A DNA stretch of 64,000 bases, from assembly GCA_028386065.3 (NCBI GenBank), contig JAKUCV010006778.1, positions 186,001 through 250,000 of the forward strand, read 5' to 3'. The first letter of the stretch is position 1, and each line of letters opens with the position of its first letter. This document shows, piece after piece, positions 1 through 11,209 of this stretch. The translations under genes were made by a program, and so were the position numbers. The notes under the pieces were generated by a model. That model was not told where the DNA came from. It saw only the letters and a list, made by a program, of their open reading frames with translations, and ran no database searches. The stretch is from Turnera subulata (taxonomy: Eukaryota; Streptophyta; Magnoliopsida; Malpighiales; Passifloraceae).

Positions 1-255
1 TTCAGCCGTGGACATCTTCCTTTCAGGCAACTGATGGCCAGGTATCTCAGGCGATTATCTAGGCTCAGTTCGCGGATTTTCCACCGTCCTGGTACAATTC
101 TGAGGTGTTGAAAGCTTTGGGTTCTTTGATGGGGTGCGATTAAGGTAGATGGTAACACCACGGCGACAATTCAGGGCAAGTATGCATGGGTGGTTGATTT
201 AGAAAAGCCACTGCGACGGGTTGTTGAATTTGATGATATGGAATTCAAAGTGAGT
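1..255 (+). pseudogene. Fragment of a LINE-type ORF1 / DUF4283-like protein
   Basis: Read on the plus strand, the third frame gives a stretch containing FADFPPSWYNSEVLKALGSL. After a stop and a frameshift near position 145 it gives VDGNTTATIQGKYAWVVDLE followed by KPLRR. This order (a P-x-x-W/Y-Y-x-x-x-V-L-x-x-x-G segment, then V-D-x-x-T, then G-x-[YF]-A-x-x-x-x-x-[IV]-D-L-x-K-P-L) is typical of the DUF4283 region that precedes a zinc knuckle in plant LINE ORF1 and related proteins. Internal stops, the frameshift and the absence of the zinc knuckle show a dead fragment. It runs off the left edge of the window. Assignment is by motif memory only. Confidence 0.5.
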
Positions 256-1515
256 CAAGTTTTTCTTTTGCTTAGAGGCCTTGCTTAAATGGTAATAAAT
301 ATTCAATACAAAATAAATATTCAATGAAATAAACAATCTTGAATGGTAATAAGTTATCAAAAATGTAAAGAATGATAATATCCTAAATATCATCAATGGG
401 TATTATTTTCTTTTTAACTTAAAACAAAAAAATTTTTACTCTATGAATTTTAGTACTAAGCAATTAAAATAGATACTAAAGTTAAAAAAATAAATTTAAG
501 CTCTAAAACAAATAAAAAAATAATGAATAAAGTTTGAAATAGGGAAGTAGTACATAAATTTTAAAAAGCAAGGGTTCTAAGCTTTTTATGAAAAGAGGTG
601 AAGATTATAAATTAAAGAAGTTACATAAAAAAATTCTAGAAAATTGATTACAAATGTAAGTAGTATATAAAGTAAGTAACCAAATGGAACAATAAAATTG
701 TTTTAAAAAAATCTCCGTCCCAATAGAAAGAATTTTTTTAAAAATATAACATTTGTATATAAGAGAAAAGATAGGCCAAAAGGCATCTCCACATCTCAAA
801 TGTTACAAATCAAATATGTAAACAAAAATGAAATGAAAAATGTTTTACTATATAAAATAATTTTAATAAAAGTTTTATATTTTTTTAATATTGAAAATGT
901 TGAAGAAGAAAGCAACATAATTTTTATATTTATTGAATAACCATTTAAATTAGAGAAAAAATTAAAAATATGAAGTTTGAGAAGAATATGAAATTTAAAT
1001 AAAATTGAAAGTTTATAAAGTAATTATCATGCAACTATTATGATATAGTATAAAATTTCTCAAAGCACATCACAATATGTGAAGATCCATACGTAACATG
1101 CATAAAAAGAATACTAAATTCCCTCACGATGAAAATTTAAATAAAAATAAAGAATTAAACTAACAACTTTAGAAATATTACAATAAGAAAAGTTGAATAT
1201 GATTTATGTTCAGCCAAGTTATTTTAATTACTAAATATAATATTTTGTGTCTTACTTAAGAATTTTCTTCCTTTGTATTGAGAACTTATAAAAATATAAT
1301 TTTTAAATGTTAGAATTTATAAATATATTAATAAGAAAAATTATTAATAAATTGAAATAAATTATATTCTTTGGTGTAACCTTTAAATTGGTTGTGGGGT
1401 TGAAATTTTTATGTAGCCCACTATAATATTAAATAATGACATAATACTTTTATAGAAGTAAATATAAACATAATTATATATTTAAACTTCAGATTTTCTT
1501 ACTACTTGGTAATTC
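256..1515. other. AT-rich non-coding stretch
   Basis: Very AT-rich sequence with no convincing coding frame, inverted repeat or tandem array. The short open frames are chance frames in AT-rich DNA. Confidence 0.6.
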
Positions 1516-1839
1516 TGTAACAACCCTGTAAAATTTTTGAGTTTAACGAAAGTTGTTTAAATTTTTACAGCTTGAATTGATTTTTATCATATGGTTTTAA
1601 CCTCGGAAAAAAAATATTTTACTACTAATCAAGCCACGGATTCCAAATCCTAGACTTACCCATGTCCAAGAAATTTAGGCAAATTTACCGAACCCAAGTT
1701 GGATTTCTCAGGTTCGGCAATTATACCTATCCATACAAAAGTGGAAGAAGATAAATATAGTAAAATTATAAATATAATCCTAAATTTATGCTCTAGGTGT
1801 CCTCTAAAATTCATAAAATTATGACGCTTAATACCAAGA
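1516..1839 (+). repeat. LTR-like fragment starting TGTAACAACCCTG
   Basis: The start resembles the LTR starts at 7324 (TGTAACGCCCC) and 36534 (TGTAACAGCCC). The fragment is cut off by the LTR beginning at 1840, and no matching right end or duplicated target site is visible. It is probably the truncated left part of an old gypsy LTR; the family is not known. Confidence 0.3.
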
Positions 1840-2353
1840 TGTGAGGACCTTACCAAAAATTAATTTGATCCCTCTCTCTCGTCCTTTCACTTTCTTCTTA
1901 GGGTCAATCCAACATCAGTGGAGTCGCCACCCGAATTTTATTAGGAAAAAAATTCAAAGGAAAAACCTTTCATCAACCTCTTAAGGCAACAAGTCATATC
2001 GAACCAAAAATGTTGGATTCGGGTCACAGATGGGAAGGTGTTAGGCACCCATCCGTGTTGGGACGAAATCATGTACAATTGAAGAAAAAAGTATGCCTAT
2101 TGCAACAACAACACAGCAACAAAAACATAATAAAACTAAAAGCAAAATAGAAAATAAAACACATAATTGAGCTTGAGATTCCACCACTAGAATCCACCTA
2201 CGTACTCCGGCGACTGGATTCAAAGCTCACGTAGTTCTTACATGGCATCACGACACAATACAACACAACAACATTATGACACAGCAACTCAACACAAAAT
2301 AAAACAAAAATTTGGCTTTCATCCCATTGGCAACTTGAGACTTCCTACATACC

Positions 2354-4377
2354 TGATGCACATGAAATATGCATAGTTTTAGGCATGATTTTAGATATAT
2401 TTACTCTCAATTTATCATGATTATATGCCTTGCTTTGTATTATTTCATCATATTCCCTTAAATTCTATCCCTTACTGTATGATTAGTGATTACAGGTGCA
2501 TTTTGAACGATTTTGGAGATTTTACTGGAGAATTCGAAGAAACAGCCTCAGCCACAGCCTAAGCCTGTTTCAAGCCTGTTGTTCATTGCAAAATCAGTAA
2601 AAGGCCACGAATCCCCCTCCAATCACAAGTTATCCACTGAATTTGACTATCCTTGCCCTGATCCACAAAGCCACCAAGCCACCATGCCACCACACCAATC
2701 GCAAAGGAAGCTGGAATCAATTGCAAGGAAGAATCAAGAAAAATTGCACACAGGCCCACCACAGGCTCAGCTTGTGGAATCTGCAGACGACCAGAAACGC
2801 GAAGGAAAGAATATAAAACTCAATCACTTGCAGAGCTTCACCACTTGGAGAACTTTCAACCCTGCAATCATAACCTGAGCATTTCAGAAGACTTTAGGCA
2901 TGGGAAAGAGGGGATAATCATTACACCCAAAGAATATTACAATTAAAGAACTATTATCCTCCCCAAAAGTTTTTTAAAACCTGCAGATCTGAAGAAATCA
3001 GCCTCGGCACACCTCCCATGGATTCTTATCCTGAGATTCATGATGGAAGGCTGAAATCCAACTTCCCAACTCCCATACCTTCCAGCAAGTGGGGGAAGAG
3101 AGAAGAAGAGGATTTGCGCCTATAAAGAGGAAGAAGGAAAAAGAACTGGGCATCGATTAATCCATCGATCAAGACACCAAAAAAATTGCAGAAGCTTATT
3201 AGAGGCAAAAACCATTTTCAAGGGGGCACACGATTCTGCAGCTTTTGTTGCAGAAATCGTGTTGTCCCTAGCCCCCAAGTTGTTCCCAACTCGATGCTTT
3301 TCTTTGTTTTTATTGTTTCTGTAATTTTGAGCATGCACTGAACAACCCCTCTTAGGTTGAAGGGGTGAACATGTCTCTGATTTTATCTTAATAAATTACT
3401 AAACTTATGCTCTAAACCCGTTTTTCTTGTTTTGGTTGTTGCACACTTGATACACGCTTGAGTTATGGCCAAACCCTTGCATGATGATAGGTAGCTAGGT
3501 GAAGGACTGAAAAGAGAAGCCATAGTTACTAGAACCATAACAACCTACCCTTAGTTTCTGGCTTTTGACAGGAGTTAGGAACTAATTGAGGAATTAGCCT
3601 CAACACCAATCTTAATCCCCTTGGTTTGACCGATGCGAAAGCAATATGATGAGTGAGAATTTTGGGAGGAACCTGTGAGTGAAAACAAATGGGTTCAGTA
3701 TAGGTTGAGAGCGCCTGTAAGAACTACCCTTATTATCGACTTCGTGTTTATCGACAGGCTCAGCCTGTTGCAGCACAGTCGAGAAAATAATACTATTTTA
3801 ATCTGATTCATGATTAACTATCGGGAAGCCTATTTTTAATCAAGTAGCAGCTTGGTGAAGGACCGAAAGGAGAAGCCAAGTGTGCTAGACCAACAATAAT
3901 CAGCCTTTACTTCTTAGCCGTTCGAAAGAAGATAGGGAGAGACTGTGGGAAAACATGCCCCAACACCAAACTTCACCTCTAAGTGGACGACTATTCTAGT
4001 GATAGGGTGTAGATGGAAGCTTAGGGAACTATCAATAAGATCGAAAGCCGTTGGTAGTACATTAGGTCGGGAGCCCCTTCAAGACATCATATTAAACACA
4101 GGCCGTCAAATAGGCTCAGCCTGTTGTTAGGTTGTTGAGCAATTTAAAGCATGAATCAGGACATGTGAATTCACTAAATCTGATCTTTTCCTACTCCAAC
4201 TTTGTTGTTTCCTTTATTTTACTGCCCATTTTACATTTCAATAGGATTCACCTCATATTTAGTCCTTGTTTGTTTAAGCCTAATTTGTCTATTTGAAGGT
4301 AACAGGCTCAACTTTGTCCATGTGGATACGACCTTGATAGTACTACAACAACCTTGTGCACTTGCAGGAGCCTATCA
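2354..4377 (+). mobile_element. Solo LTR, family B, with 5-bp target-site duplication ATACC
   Basis: A 2,024-bp block starts TGATGCACATG and ends AGCCTATCA, with TGAT...ATCA terminal symmetry, and is flanked by an exact direct repeat ATACC (2349-2353 and 4378-4382). It interrupts the family A LTR precisely: LTR text stops at 2353 and resumes after 4382. A second, inverted copy lies at 47845-50076. TG...CA ends with a 5-bp duplication and no coding capacity indicate a solo LTR left by LTR-LTR recombination. A TATA-like TATAAAGAGG at 3121 suggests that it reads on the plus strand. It contains the palindrome ACAGGCTcAGCCTGT (3754-3768) and a related one near 4112-4122. Confidence 0.75.
3121..3130 (+). 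promoter_or_regulatory. Possible TATA box of the family B LTR
   Basis: TATAAAGAGG lies about 0.77 kb from the LTR start. The inverted copy has TACAAATAGG at the equivalent place (minus strand, near 49130). Confidence 0.35.
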
Positions 4378-4634
4378 ATACCTGTGTGACCGGGGGTCAA
4401 AGCCACGTAGTTCTAACATGACTTAGGGTTAGGGTTACCTTTTGAAGCCATCCATTCGCCTCTATGCGCTTACCACTCTTTAGCTAATTCTTGGCCCGAC
4501 TTCAAATAGACAATCGGTCTAGAAGAGGGCTGAATCAGTGTCTAACATCAATAGCAAAGTTGTAGATCTCTCTTTTAGCTTTCCAGAGACATCAAGAATG
4601 TAGCAATCCTATCTCTATAACTCCAGATATCAAC

Positions 4635-6426
4635 TGTAAGGACCTGATCAAAAATTTATTTGATCTCTCGCTCTCTTCCTTACACCTTCTTCTTAGGGTC
4701 AATCCAACATCAATGGAGTCACCAATTTTATTAGGGGCAAAATTTGAGGAAAAACCTTCCATCAACCTCTTAAGGCAACAAGTCATACTGAACCAGAGAT
4801 GTTGGATTCGGGCGTTCATCACAGATGGGAAGGTGTTAGGCACCCATCCGTGTTGGCAAAATCTTGTGCAATTGAAGATCAAATAAACCTTATGCAACAA
4901 CAACACAACATTAAAAACAAAAGCAAAACAAAAAATAAACATAGAATTGAGCTTGAGATTCCATCACTAGAATCCACCTACGTACTCCGGCGAGCAGATT
5001 CAAAGCTCACGTAGTTCTTACATGGCACCATGCCACAACACAACACAACAACATTATGACACAGCAACTTAACATAAAATAAAACAAAATTTGGTTTGCA
5101 TCCCATTGGTAACTTGAGTCTACCTATGTACCCGTGTGATCAGGGTCAAAGCCACGTAGTTCTAACACGGTTGTAAACAACAATCAAAGAATCATCATCA
5201 ATAGCATAACATAAACACGTAACAGTAGCAAAATAGAGATTAAAAGGGTTAGGGTTACCTCTTGAAGCCCTGCTCTCGCTCCTATGCGCTTACCACTACT
5301 TAGCTGAATCTTAGCCCGACTTCAAATAGAAATTCGGTGTAGAAGGAAGCCGAATCAGTGTCTAGCGTCAACAGCAAAGTTGTAGATCTTTATTTTATCT
5401 TTCCAAAGACACTGAGAATGCAACAATCCTATGAGACTGCACAGAGAAGAACACTCCTCTCGGGTTTGCACTTTCTCCTCCAATGATTTGCTTTGATTGG
5501 CCTCCTTCTTTCTCCTCATTTGATCTTCTCTTGCTACTTACTTGTTAATACCCCTCTCCACAAGATTTCTCCAGAATAACAGCTCCTAAAAATGTTTCTA
5601 CCCTAGAGAAGAAGAGTTTTCCCTAGGTTTTCAACCTATAGTATGTAGAAGAACAGTTCTAACGTGTGTCTCAATTGTGTTTAATGAGGGATCTATTTAT
5701 AGTACTTAGGGGACCAAGGGTCGTCCTAATAATCTAAGGGTCGAGATCAGACCCCTAAATTTGACGATTAAGAGCTACGATTTATGAAATAGCAAAAAAC
5801 TAGAAAATTTCCAAAACTGGGAGGCATGAACGCCGGAGCCTGAAGGTCATCTCTACATTCCACCAGGGCGTGGAGCTCATCTCGACATGACCATCACCAC
5901 CTGGGCAATGTTTTCTTTTTTCGGACTTTCTATCCTCTAATCCCGTTTTCTACTTGGTTTCTACGCCCTCTAGAATATTTGCTGACCCAGAAATATTCTA
6001 AGCTTGTATCTCACTCCATTACTTTTCCTATTTATCAACTACACATCAAATTATTCCTCTTTTGTATTCAAATCACCATAAAAACACAAAAAAAAAAAAC
6101 AAAATATATATTTAATCCTAAATTTCCACAAAAATTAGAATTACAATTAGGCTGCAGGTAATGTGTTCAAATAGGCTGTTACTACTGGAGAATCCATATT
6201 TTATTGGCCCAAACTTAATATTTGTTTATATTCCAAGATTAAATCATCTCAATAATAATGGGCTAAAACAAATAAAAAGACCATACAAATGAAATACCCA
6301 TATTCCATTAAATCAGACCTGTAATATACTTTAATCCAGGGTTAAATTATCTCATTAATTACCATGTAAAATATATTAAAAGCCCAAATCAATAAAATAT
6401 GGGTGGGTCAAATTTGGGTGATCACA
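4635..6426 (-). mobile_element. Family A LTR, full length, probable 3' LTR of a minus-strand Tat-like element
   Basis: A 1,792-bp block begins TGTAAGGACC and ends GGTGATCACA. It is close in length to the 1,788-bp copy at 55353-57140 and shares its internal landmarks and its ending (CAAATTTGGGTGNTCACA). No target duplication flanks it (TCAAC versus CTAGC), so it is probably not a solo LTR. On the minus strand the bases just before it read GGGAAGAAATTAAGCTAG, an acceptable polypurine tract, and the neighbouring sequence to the right encodes integrase remnants on the minus strand. Both points fit a 3' LTR of the element whose body extends rightwards. Confidence 0.65.
5694..5701 (-). promoter_or_regulatory. 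TATA box of family A LTR
   Basis: On the minus strand this reads TATAAATA. The copy at 55353-57140 has the same sequence at 56301-56308. Conservation in both copies supports a minus-strand promoter. Confidence 0.5.
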
Positions 6427-7323
6427 CTAGCTTAATTTCTTCCCGAGGTTTGACTCGCTTGTTGTGATAAGCCATCATCTTGCCCCAGCCACCAAGCACA
6501 GGGTTGCTTCGTCCCTGTCCTTAGGTCTAGTCTGGATGTGCCAGAACATGAGCCTGTTGTTCTTAACCTCGTCAAAGGCTTGAACTCTGAGGCTAGGCTC
6601 TAGTACTTCTAGTGGTAGTACGACGCTTACCTCCTAAGCAAGGTTGTAGGGTGTTGCACCTATGGCGGACTTAGTGGTGGTTCAAAGACCCCACAAACAC
6701 ATTAGTGAAGTGATCCTCCCACTTTTCTTTGTTTTTCTTTACTTTTTTCCTGAAAGAACCCTCAGGATCGCCCTATTGGTGACATATGCCAACGCATTGG
6801 AGTGAGGATATACCAAGAAAAATTATCAATGACAATTGCTTGCCATTGTTGATGACAATTATAGTTGAATGCTAATGGGTAAAATAGTCAACAACTACTA
6901 TGATGTATTTGCGATTACCATGGCCAATATCAATTGGGGAAAGGATATGTAAACCTCATTTAGTAATTGGGGATGGGGAGGCCAATGTCGTCATGCTGAT
7001 GGCGGGGAGATGGCGAGGAGCTGTAGGACCTTACTATATCTTTGGTAGGCCTCGCATGCTTGGACGAAAGCCTTAGTGTTGACACTTAAAATTTGCCTTT
7101 GTTTCACAAAAATCTTTCCATCAAATAAAGCTCCCCTACGGTAGAACAGGCCTGTGAAAAGCCAAAAAAAGTGTCGAAAGTGTCTCTGGAATCCCAGACA
7201 ATTTTTGAGAATTTTCGAAATAGTCTGAAGCCATGGGTCAATAACTATGGCCAAGTTAGTTTTTGACTTATTTGATAGAATCTTGAGAAGATTTTTACTT
7301 CGAAAAATCCGCATCATCGATAC
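6427..7323 (-). pseudogene. Decayed Ty3/gypsy integrase (Tat-like lineage)
   Basis: Minus-strand frames, broken by frameshifts and stops, show the usual order of a plant gypsy integrase. Near 7140-7040 there is LFYRRGALFDGK and then FVQACEAYQRYS, a degraded C-x-x-C part of the HHCC zinc-binding domain. Near 6940-6840 a stretch resembles the catalytic core (IIVVVDYFTHW). Near 6660-6560 there is TPYNLA, LEVLEPSLRVQAFDE, and finally MMAYHNKRVKPR, the typical C-terminal segment. The reading ends 18 bases before the LTR at 6426, so part of the C terminus is missing. The right end is cut by the solo LTR at 7324. Non-functional. Confidence 0.6.
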
Positions 7324-10300
7324 TGTAACGCCCCGAATTTTCATAATTTGATTTTTCGGAATTTCCGAAATTTTTATTCCAATTCTACCCTTGAGGTATT
7401 TTCGGGTTTTAGTCGAGGAAATAAATTATTATGCCTTGGAAATGTTGATTTTAGGTTGGTATTGTTCATGGCTCGGGTCCCGTGGGAAACGGATTCGAGA
7501 TCGGGGTGAAACGCGAGGTTTAGCGTGGTTTCTTTCGAAACTACGTCGTTTTGGCTTTGCAAAAAAAAAAAACAGGATTTGACTTGGGCGGGTTGACCAT
7601 GCCCAAGCTCAAAACGGCGTCATTTTGAGCTCGGGCTGGTCAAGCCCTAAAATTTCTTTTCCCTTCTCCTTCCTTCTTTCTTTTCTATTCTTTCTTTTTC
7701 TCTTCTTCCACTCTTTTCCTCCAAACCCGCCGCAGCCGACCCCCCTTCCTTCTCTCACTCTCCCTCTCTCTTTTCTCTCTCCCTTCTCCCTCTCCGGCGC
7801 CGTCACCTCTTTCCTTCCTTCTCAAAAACCGTCCTCGACTTGGAGCAGACCGCCGCCACAACCTCCTTGTCGCCGCCTTCCAAAACGAACGTCGCCACTA
7901 CCGTGCTCGTTCTTTGGTTCGTCGCGACGGCCCCGCTGCAAGCTGTCTCGTCACTTCGAGCAACCGTGGAGTCTGGATCGCAAGGTGAAGCCTGAAGTGG
8001 TCCCGACCCCATCGCCCCCGTCGTCCAAGCCGGGTAAGCCTACGACTCCCTCCTCTACTGCTCTTCTTGTTGGTTGACCTTGGGAACCGTTTAATTAATT
8101 GGGTCTTATTTATGGTGGTACGGGTTTTGCGTTAGGCGGCTGTGTTGGTGTCGTGGTGTTGATGGATGGTTGCTGTTGGTGTGTTGATGGGTTGTGTTGG
8201 GGTTTTGCAGATAGTTGTTGTGGTGGTGTGTTGTCATTGTGGTATTGGGTGTGTGTTGGTGGACGGCGGGCTCCGTGTTGCTGTTCCGGCAGCGAGGTGT
8301 TTGTGTGTGTGTGTGTCGGCAGTGAGTGGCTGCGGACGGTGTTCTTCCCGGCGACGGTGTTGGACGTGCTCGGGCTTTGTTTCCAGCAAGGGATTGAGGC
8401 TTTGGATTGGCTGGGACGGATTCCGGGCAGATTCGGTTCTGGCAGCAAGCTTCCCGGGTAAGATCCGTTCATCAAATTTGTTTTTCTTCTAACCCGTTCT
8501 AGGGATTTATGTGTGTTTGTGTTGAAATCGACTTGGGTTGTTGTGTTAGATTGTTGCTGGCAGTTTTTGGAGAATTCCGGCGAAGTTCACCGGAATCCGG
8601 CGAAGGCTCGGAAATTTTCCGGCGAGACTCGGGAATATTCCGACGAAGGCTCGGGTCTTGATTCCGGCATTTTAACGGTATATTGGATGTACAATTTGTA
8701 TTCATTCATGGCATGTACTAATAATTCGGAATTGGGTTATGTACTTAATTGTGTTTAGTGGAAACCGAGAGTGTGAGTAGTATGAGGCCGGTAATTACCG
8801 ACACGGGTAGAACCTTAGGCCGGGAATCTTTGGGATCGAGGTGACCTTGGACTTAAGTAACGGAAATCGAGATTGGACTTATATTGGGTTTTAGGCCGGA
8901 GACTCGTAAAGGACATGATGGGTGGGCCATAGGCTCGGGAACTACTTATTGGACTTAGTTGGGCGTAAGCTGGTGAACCTTAGGTCCCGATACTCGGAGT
9001 TTTGGTGTAAGAACATTAAGTCGGGTTTAGACCCGAGAATTTCATAGATGGCTAACTAGGGACGGGTTTAACTCAGTTGAGCATTTTAGTTACATGCATG
9101 CACGTCTTTGTTGTTTATGTTTGTAATTTGTTGTGTGTGCCGGTATTCAGGCACGGGTAATACCTCGGGAGCTGGAGGATCTGTTTTGGGCAAAGCTCCA
9201 CAGGACAATCGTTGTTGAGGTGACTTTATATGTCTTTTTATGTTTGTATGTATGAGCTCGTTGGATTGGTTTGTTTGAGTTGCATGCTTGTTTGCTAACA
9301 TGCTGTAGTCTGTATTGTGTGCCTAAAGTGTACTTTTTGCTTATGAGCTGGATGATTGGTTTAGTTATGGATTATAACTTGTGGTGTGATTCTGGGTGTT
9401 TGGTGTGATGTATTGTGGGTCGGAGACCCGGTTTTCTGATTGAGCTGTTTTATCACACAACCCTGTTAAATCACAATCTCTTGGCACACATAAACTCATA
9501 ACTTGTGAATTAAGATAATGTACAGTAGAAGTTAGGCTACTGTGTGCTGATGACCGATTGTTTCGAGAGGGAAGTGATACCCCTCGGGTTTGCTTGCGGA
9601 ATAGCAAGTGTTATGCGGATTTGCATATGGGTCTGTAATGGCCGGTTCTACCTCCTCCTTCTACCTCCCCCTTTCTACCTCCCTCTTTCTCTCTGTCTCT
9701 CTCTCTCTCTCTATGGATATGTTGGGCTTCGTGCCTGGTTGTACTTGGGCTTATGCCTGGTTGTCTCATGAGACGGCACCGAGCTCGACGCACACAGTAG
9801 GGGCCCTGAATAATAAATTTTAATAAGAAAACTTAATACACAACAGATGGAGAAATAATGAACTGATTGCATGAATGTGTTGGCATGTTAGTACTGATTG
9901 TTGTATATTTGCATGCTTGTCTTGTTGCTCTTCTTCCCTTTCGGACTTGATCTGCACACCTTCATAATTAGATATATAATGCTCACTGAGTAGGCGACTC
10001 ACATAATCGCCAACGTTGTTTTTCAGACTTTAGATAGCGTGCAGTCACCTTCCATCTTTCCAGAGTACGGACGTGGTTATCTCAGCAGGTAGCTATGCTT
10101 GATCTCCCGGTTGGATCCATAGAGTCGGCATGCATGTCGTTTTGTTTCTTTTATTTTTACTCTGTTTGTTCTTCCGCTGCATTGGATTTTATTGAGATGT
10201 CACTATTGATTTTGGATTATTTTATCGGCGGATTGCCGGGGTTTACTATAGATGATGTATCGGCAGGATGCCGGGTTTGATTTGAGGCTTGCTAAGCCGG

Positions 10301-10564
10301 TTTGACTATGTTTGTTATGACATCTTTTTTTATTAAGAATTTTGGATATTGTTGATATTGGATTTCGTGTCCCGGGGCTTCAGGGGTATTTTGGTAATTT
10401 CTTTTATTTAAGTATTTTATTTGTAAAATTGGGACACGGTAGTTTCAGATACAAGCATGCCCATATTTTTTGGGTACAGAAAGGTCCCGAAATGAATATT
10501 CGATGAAAAATCGGGAATCGGGAGAAATAGCCTGTGACTGGGTCGGTGTCACAGTCGGTGGCGC
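7324..10564 (+). mobile_element. Solo LTR, about 3.2 kb, Ty3/gypsy type, probable duplication GATAC
   Basis: The block starts TGTAACGCCCCG and ends near GTCGGTGGCGC. The same 5-mer GATAC flanks it (7319-7323 and 10565-10569). The right end lacks the expected terminal TTACA; comparison with the related solo LTR at 36534-39005, which ends GTCGGGGCGTTTCA, suggests a small terminal deletion. Internal features match that relative: a polypyrimidine stretch (7640-7800), then GC-rich, proline-rich-looking sequence with GTAAG splice-donor-like sites (8030-8040, 8456-8465), and several Cs-and-Gs repeats of CCGGCGA around 8576-8660. The long open frames are compositional. No gag or pol is present. Confidence 0.6.
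9690..9713. repeat. CT microsatellite
   Basis: A short run of CT/TC dinucleotides (TCTCTCTCTCTCTCTC) inside the solo LTR. A GT run lies at about 8301-8316. Confidence 0.7.
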
Positions 10565-11209
10565 GATACTTTATCCCGGAAACCCGTTTTAAACCCGATC
10601 ACCTTTTTCAGGGTGGAACAGACCATGTGAAATTTTCCCGCATCTTTCGACGTCTGGAAGGACCCCGTTTTGATTTTTCAAACGTTTTTGCCTAGAATAT
10701 CTAATTTTTTTGAATTTCTGTCGAAAACTCATTTCTCGTCCAGTTTTTCAAACTTTTTTTTGCAGTCGTAGCTTGCGAGGCACGAAGATCTATCATTTTG
10801 CAATTTTTCAGAATTTTTCGACGCTCAGGTGGTCTCTTTTATAAATTTACGAAGAATCACCCTGAAGCCATGAGATTTTTCTGGGCATTTTTAGAAAGTC
10901 TGTTTCTTGTTTGTTTCGCGAGCCGTTTTCGGCAAAATCCTAAAGAATTCAAGGTGGAGCATCTAGAAGATTATTTTGGAATTTGTTTGAGCAATGAGCG
11001 GGCCCCGTTTGAAACTTTCAAGATTATAACTAAAGCCCTGGCCTGAAGCCATGGCAGTCCAATTTTTCTCACTTGCGCATTTGTGGCCATGCCATGGCCT
11101 AAGACAATAAATTGGGGGTCTCCTTCCCTCATATGAACTCACCCCGAGAGTCGTGCTCTCTAATGCAAGTTTTTGCACTTTTCTATCTCCCTCCCTCGTA
11201 CCGCTCTAA
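10565..11209. repeat. Residual body of the host gypsy element
   Basis: Non-coding sequence rich in TTTTTCGA-type words and CCTGAAGCCATG phrases, similar in style to 7140-7320 on the other side of the solo LTR. It is therefore probably the continuation of the same old minus-strand element. No domain can be read. Confidence 0.35.

Larger units (their letters stand above)
1840..4634 (-). mobile_element. Interrupted Ty3/gypsy (Tat/Ogre-like) LTR, family A
   Basis: Family A LTR sequence covers 1840-2353 and resumes at 4383-4634, split by a solo LTR at 2354-4377. Hallmarks shared with the copies at 4635, 55353 and 63471 are the phrase AAGGTGTTAGGCACCCATCC and the downstream block CCACGTAGTTCT. The terminal TG at 1840 is the plus-strand image of the LTR's last bases, since family A elements here read on the minus strand. 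The copy ends abruptly at 4634 where the next family A LTR begins, so its other end is missing. A 14-base match to the tRNA-Arg primer-binding sequence lies inside the LTR at 1916-1929. Confidence 0.65.

Noticed and set aside
4635..6426. Solo LTR interpretation
   Set aside because: Flanking 5-mers TCAAC and CTAGC do not match, and integrase remnants adjoin it, so a 3' LTR is more likely.
7625..8077. 150-codon proline/serine-rich frame
   Set aside because: It lies in the polypyrimidine and GC-rich leader-like part of a solo LTR; the product follows base composition and has no domain.
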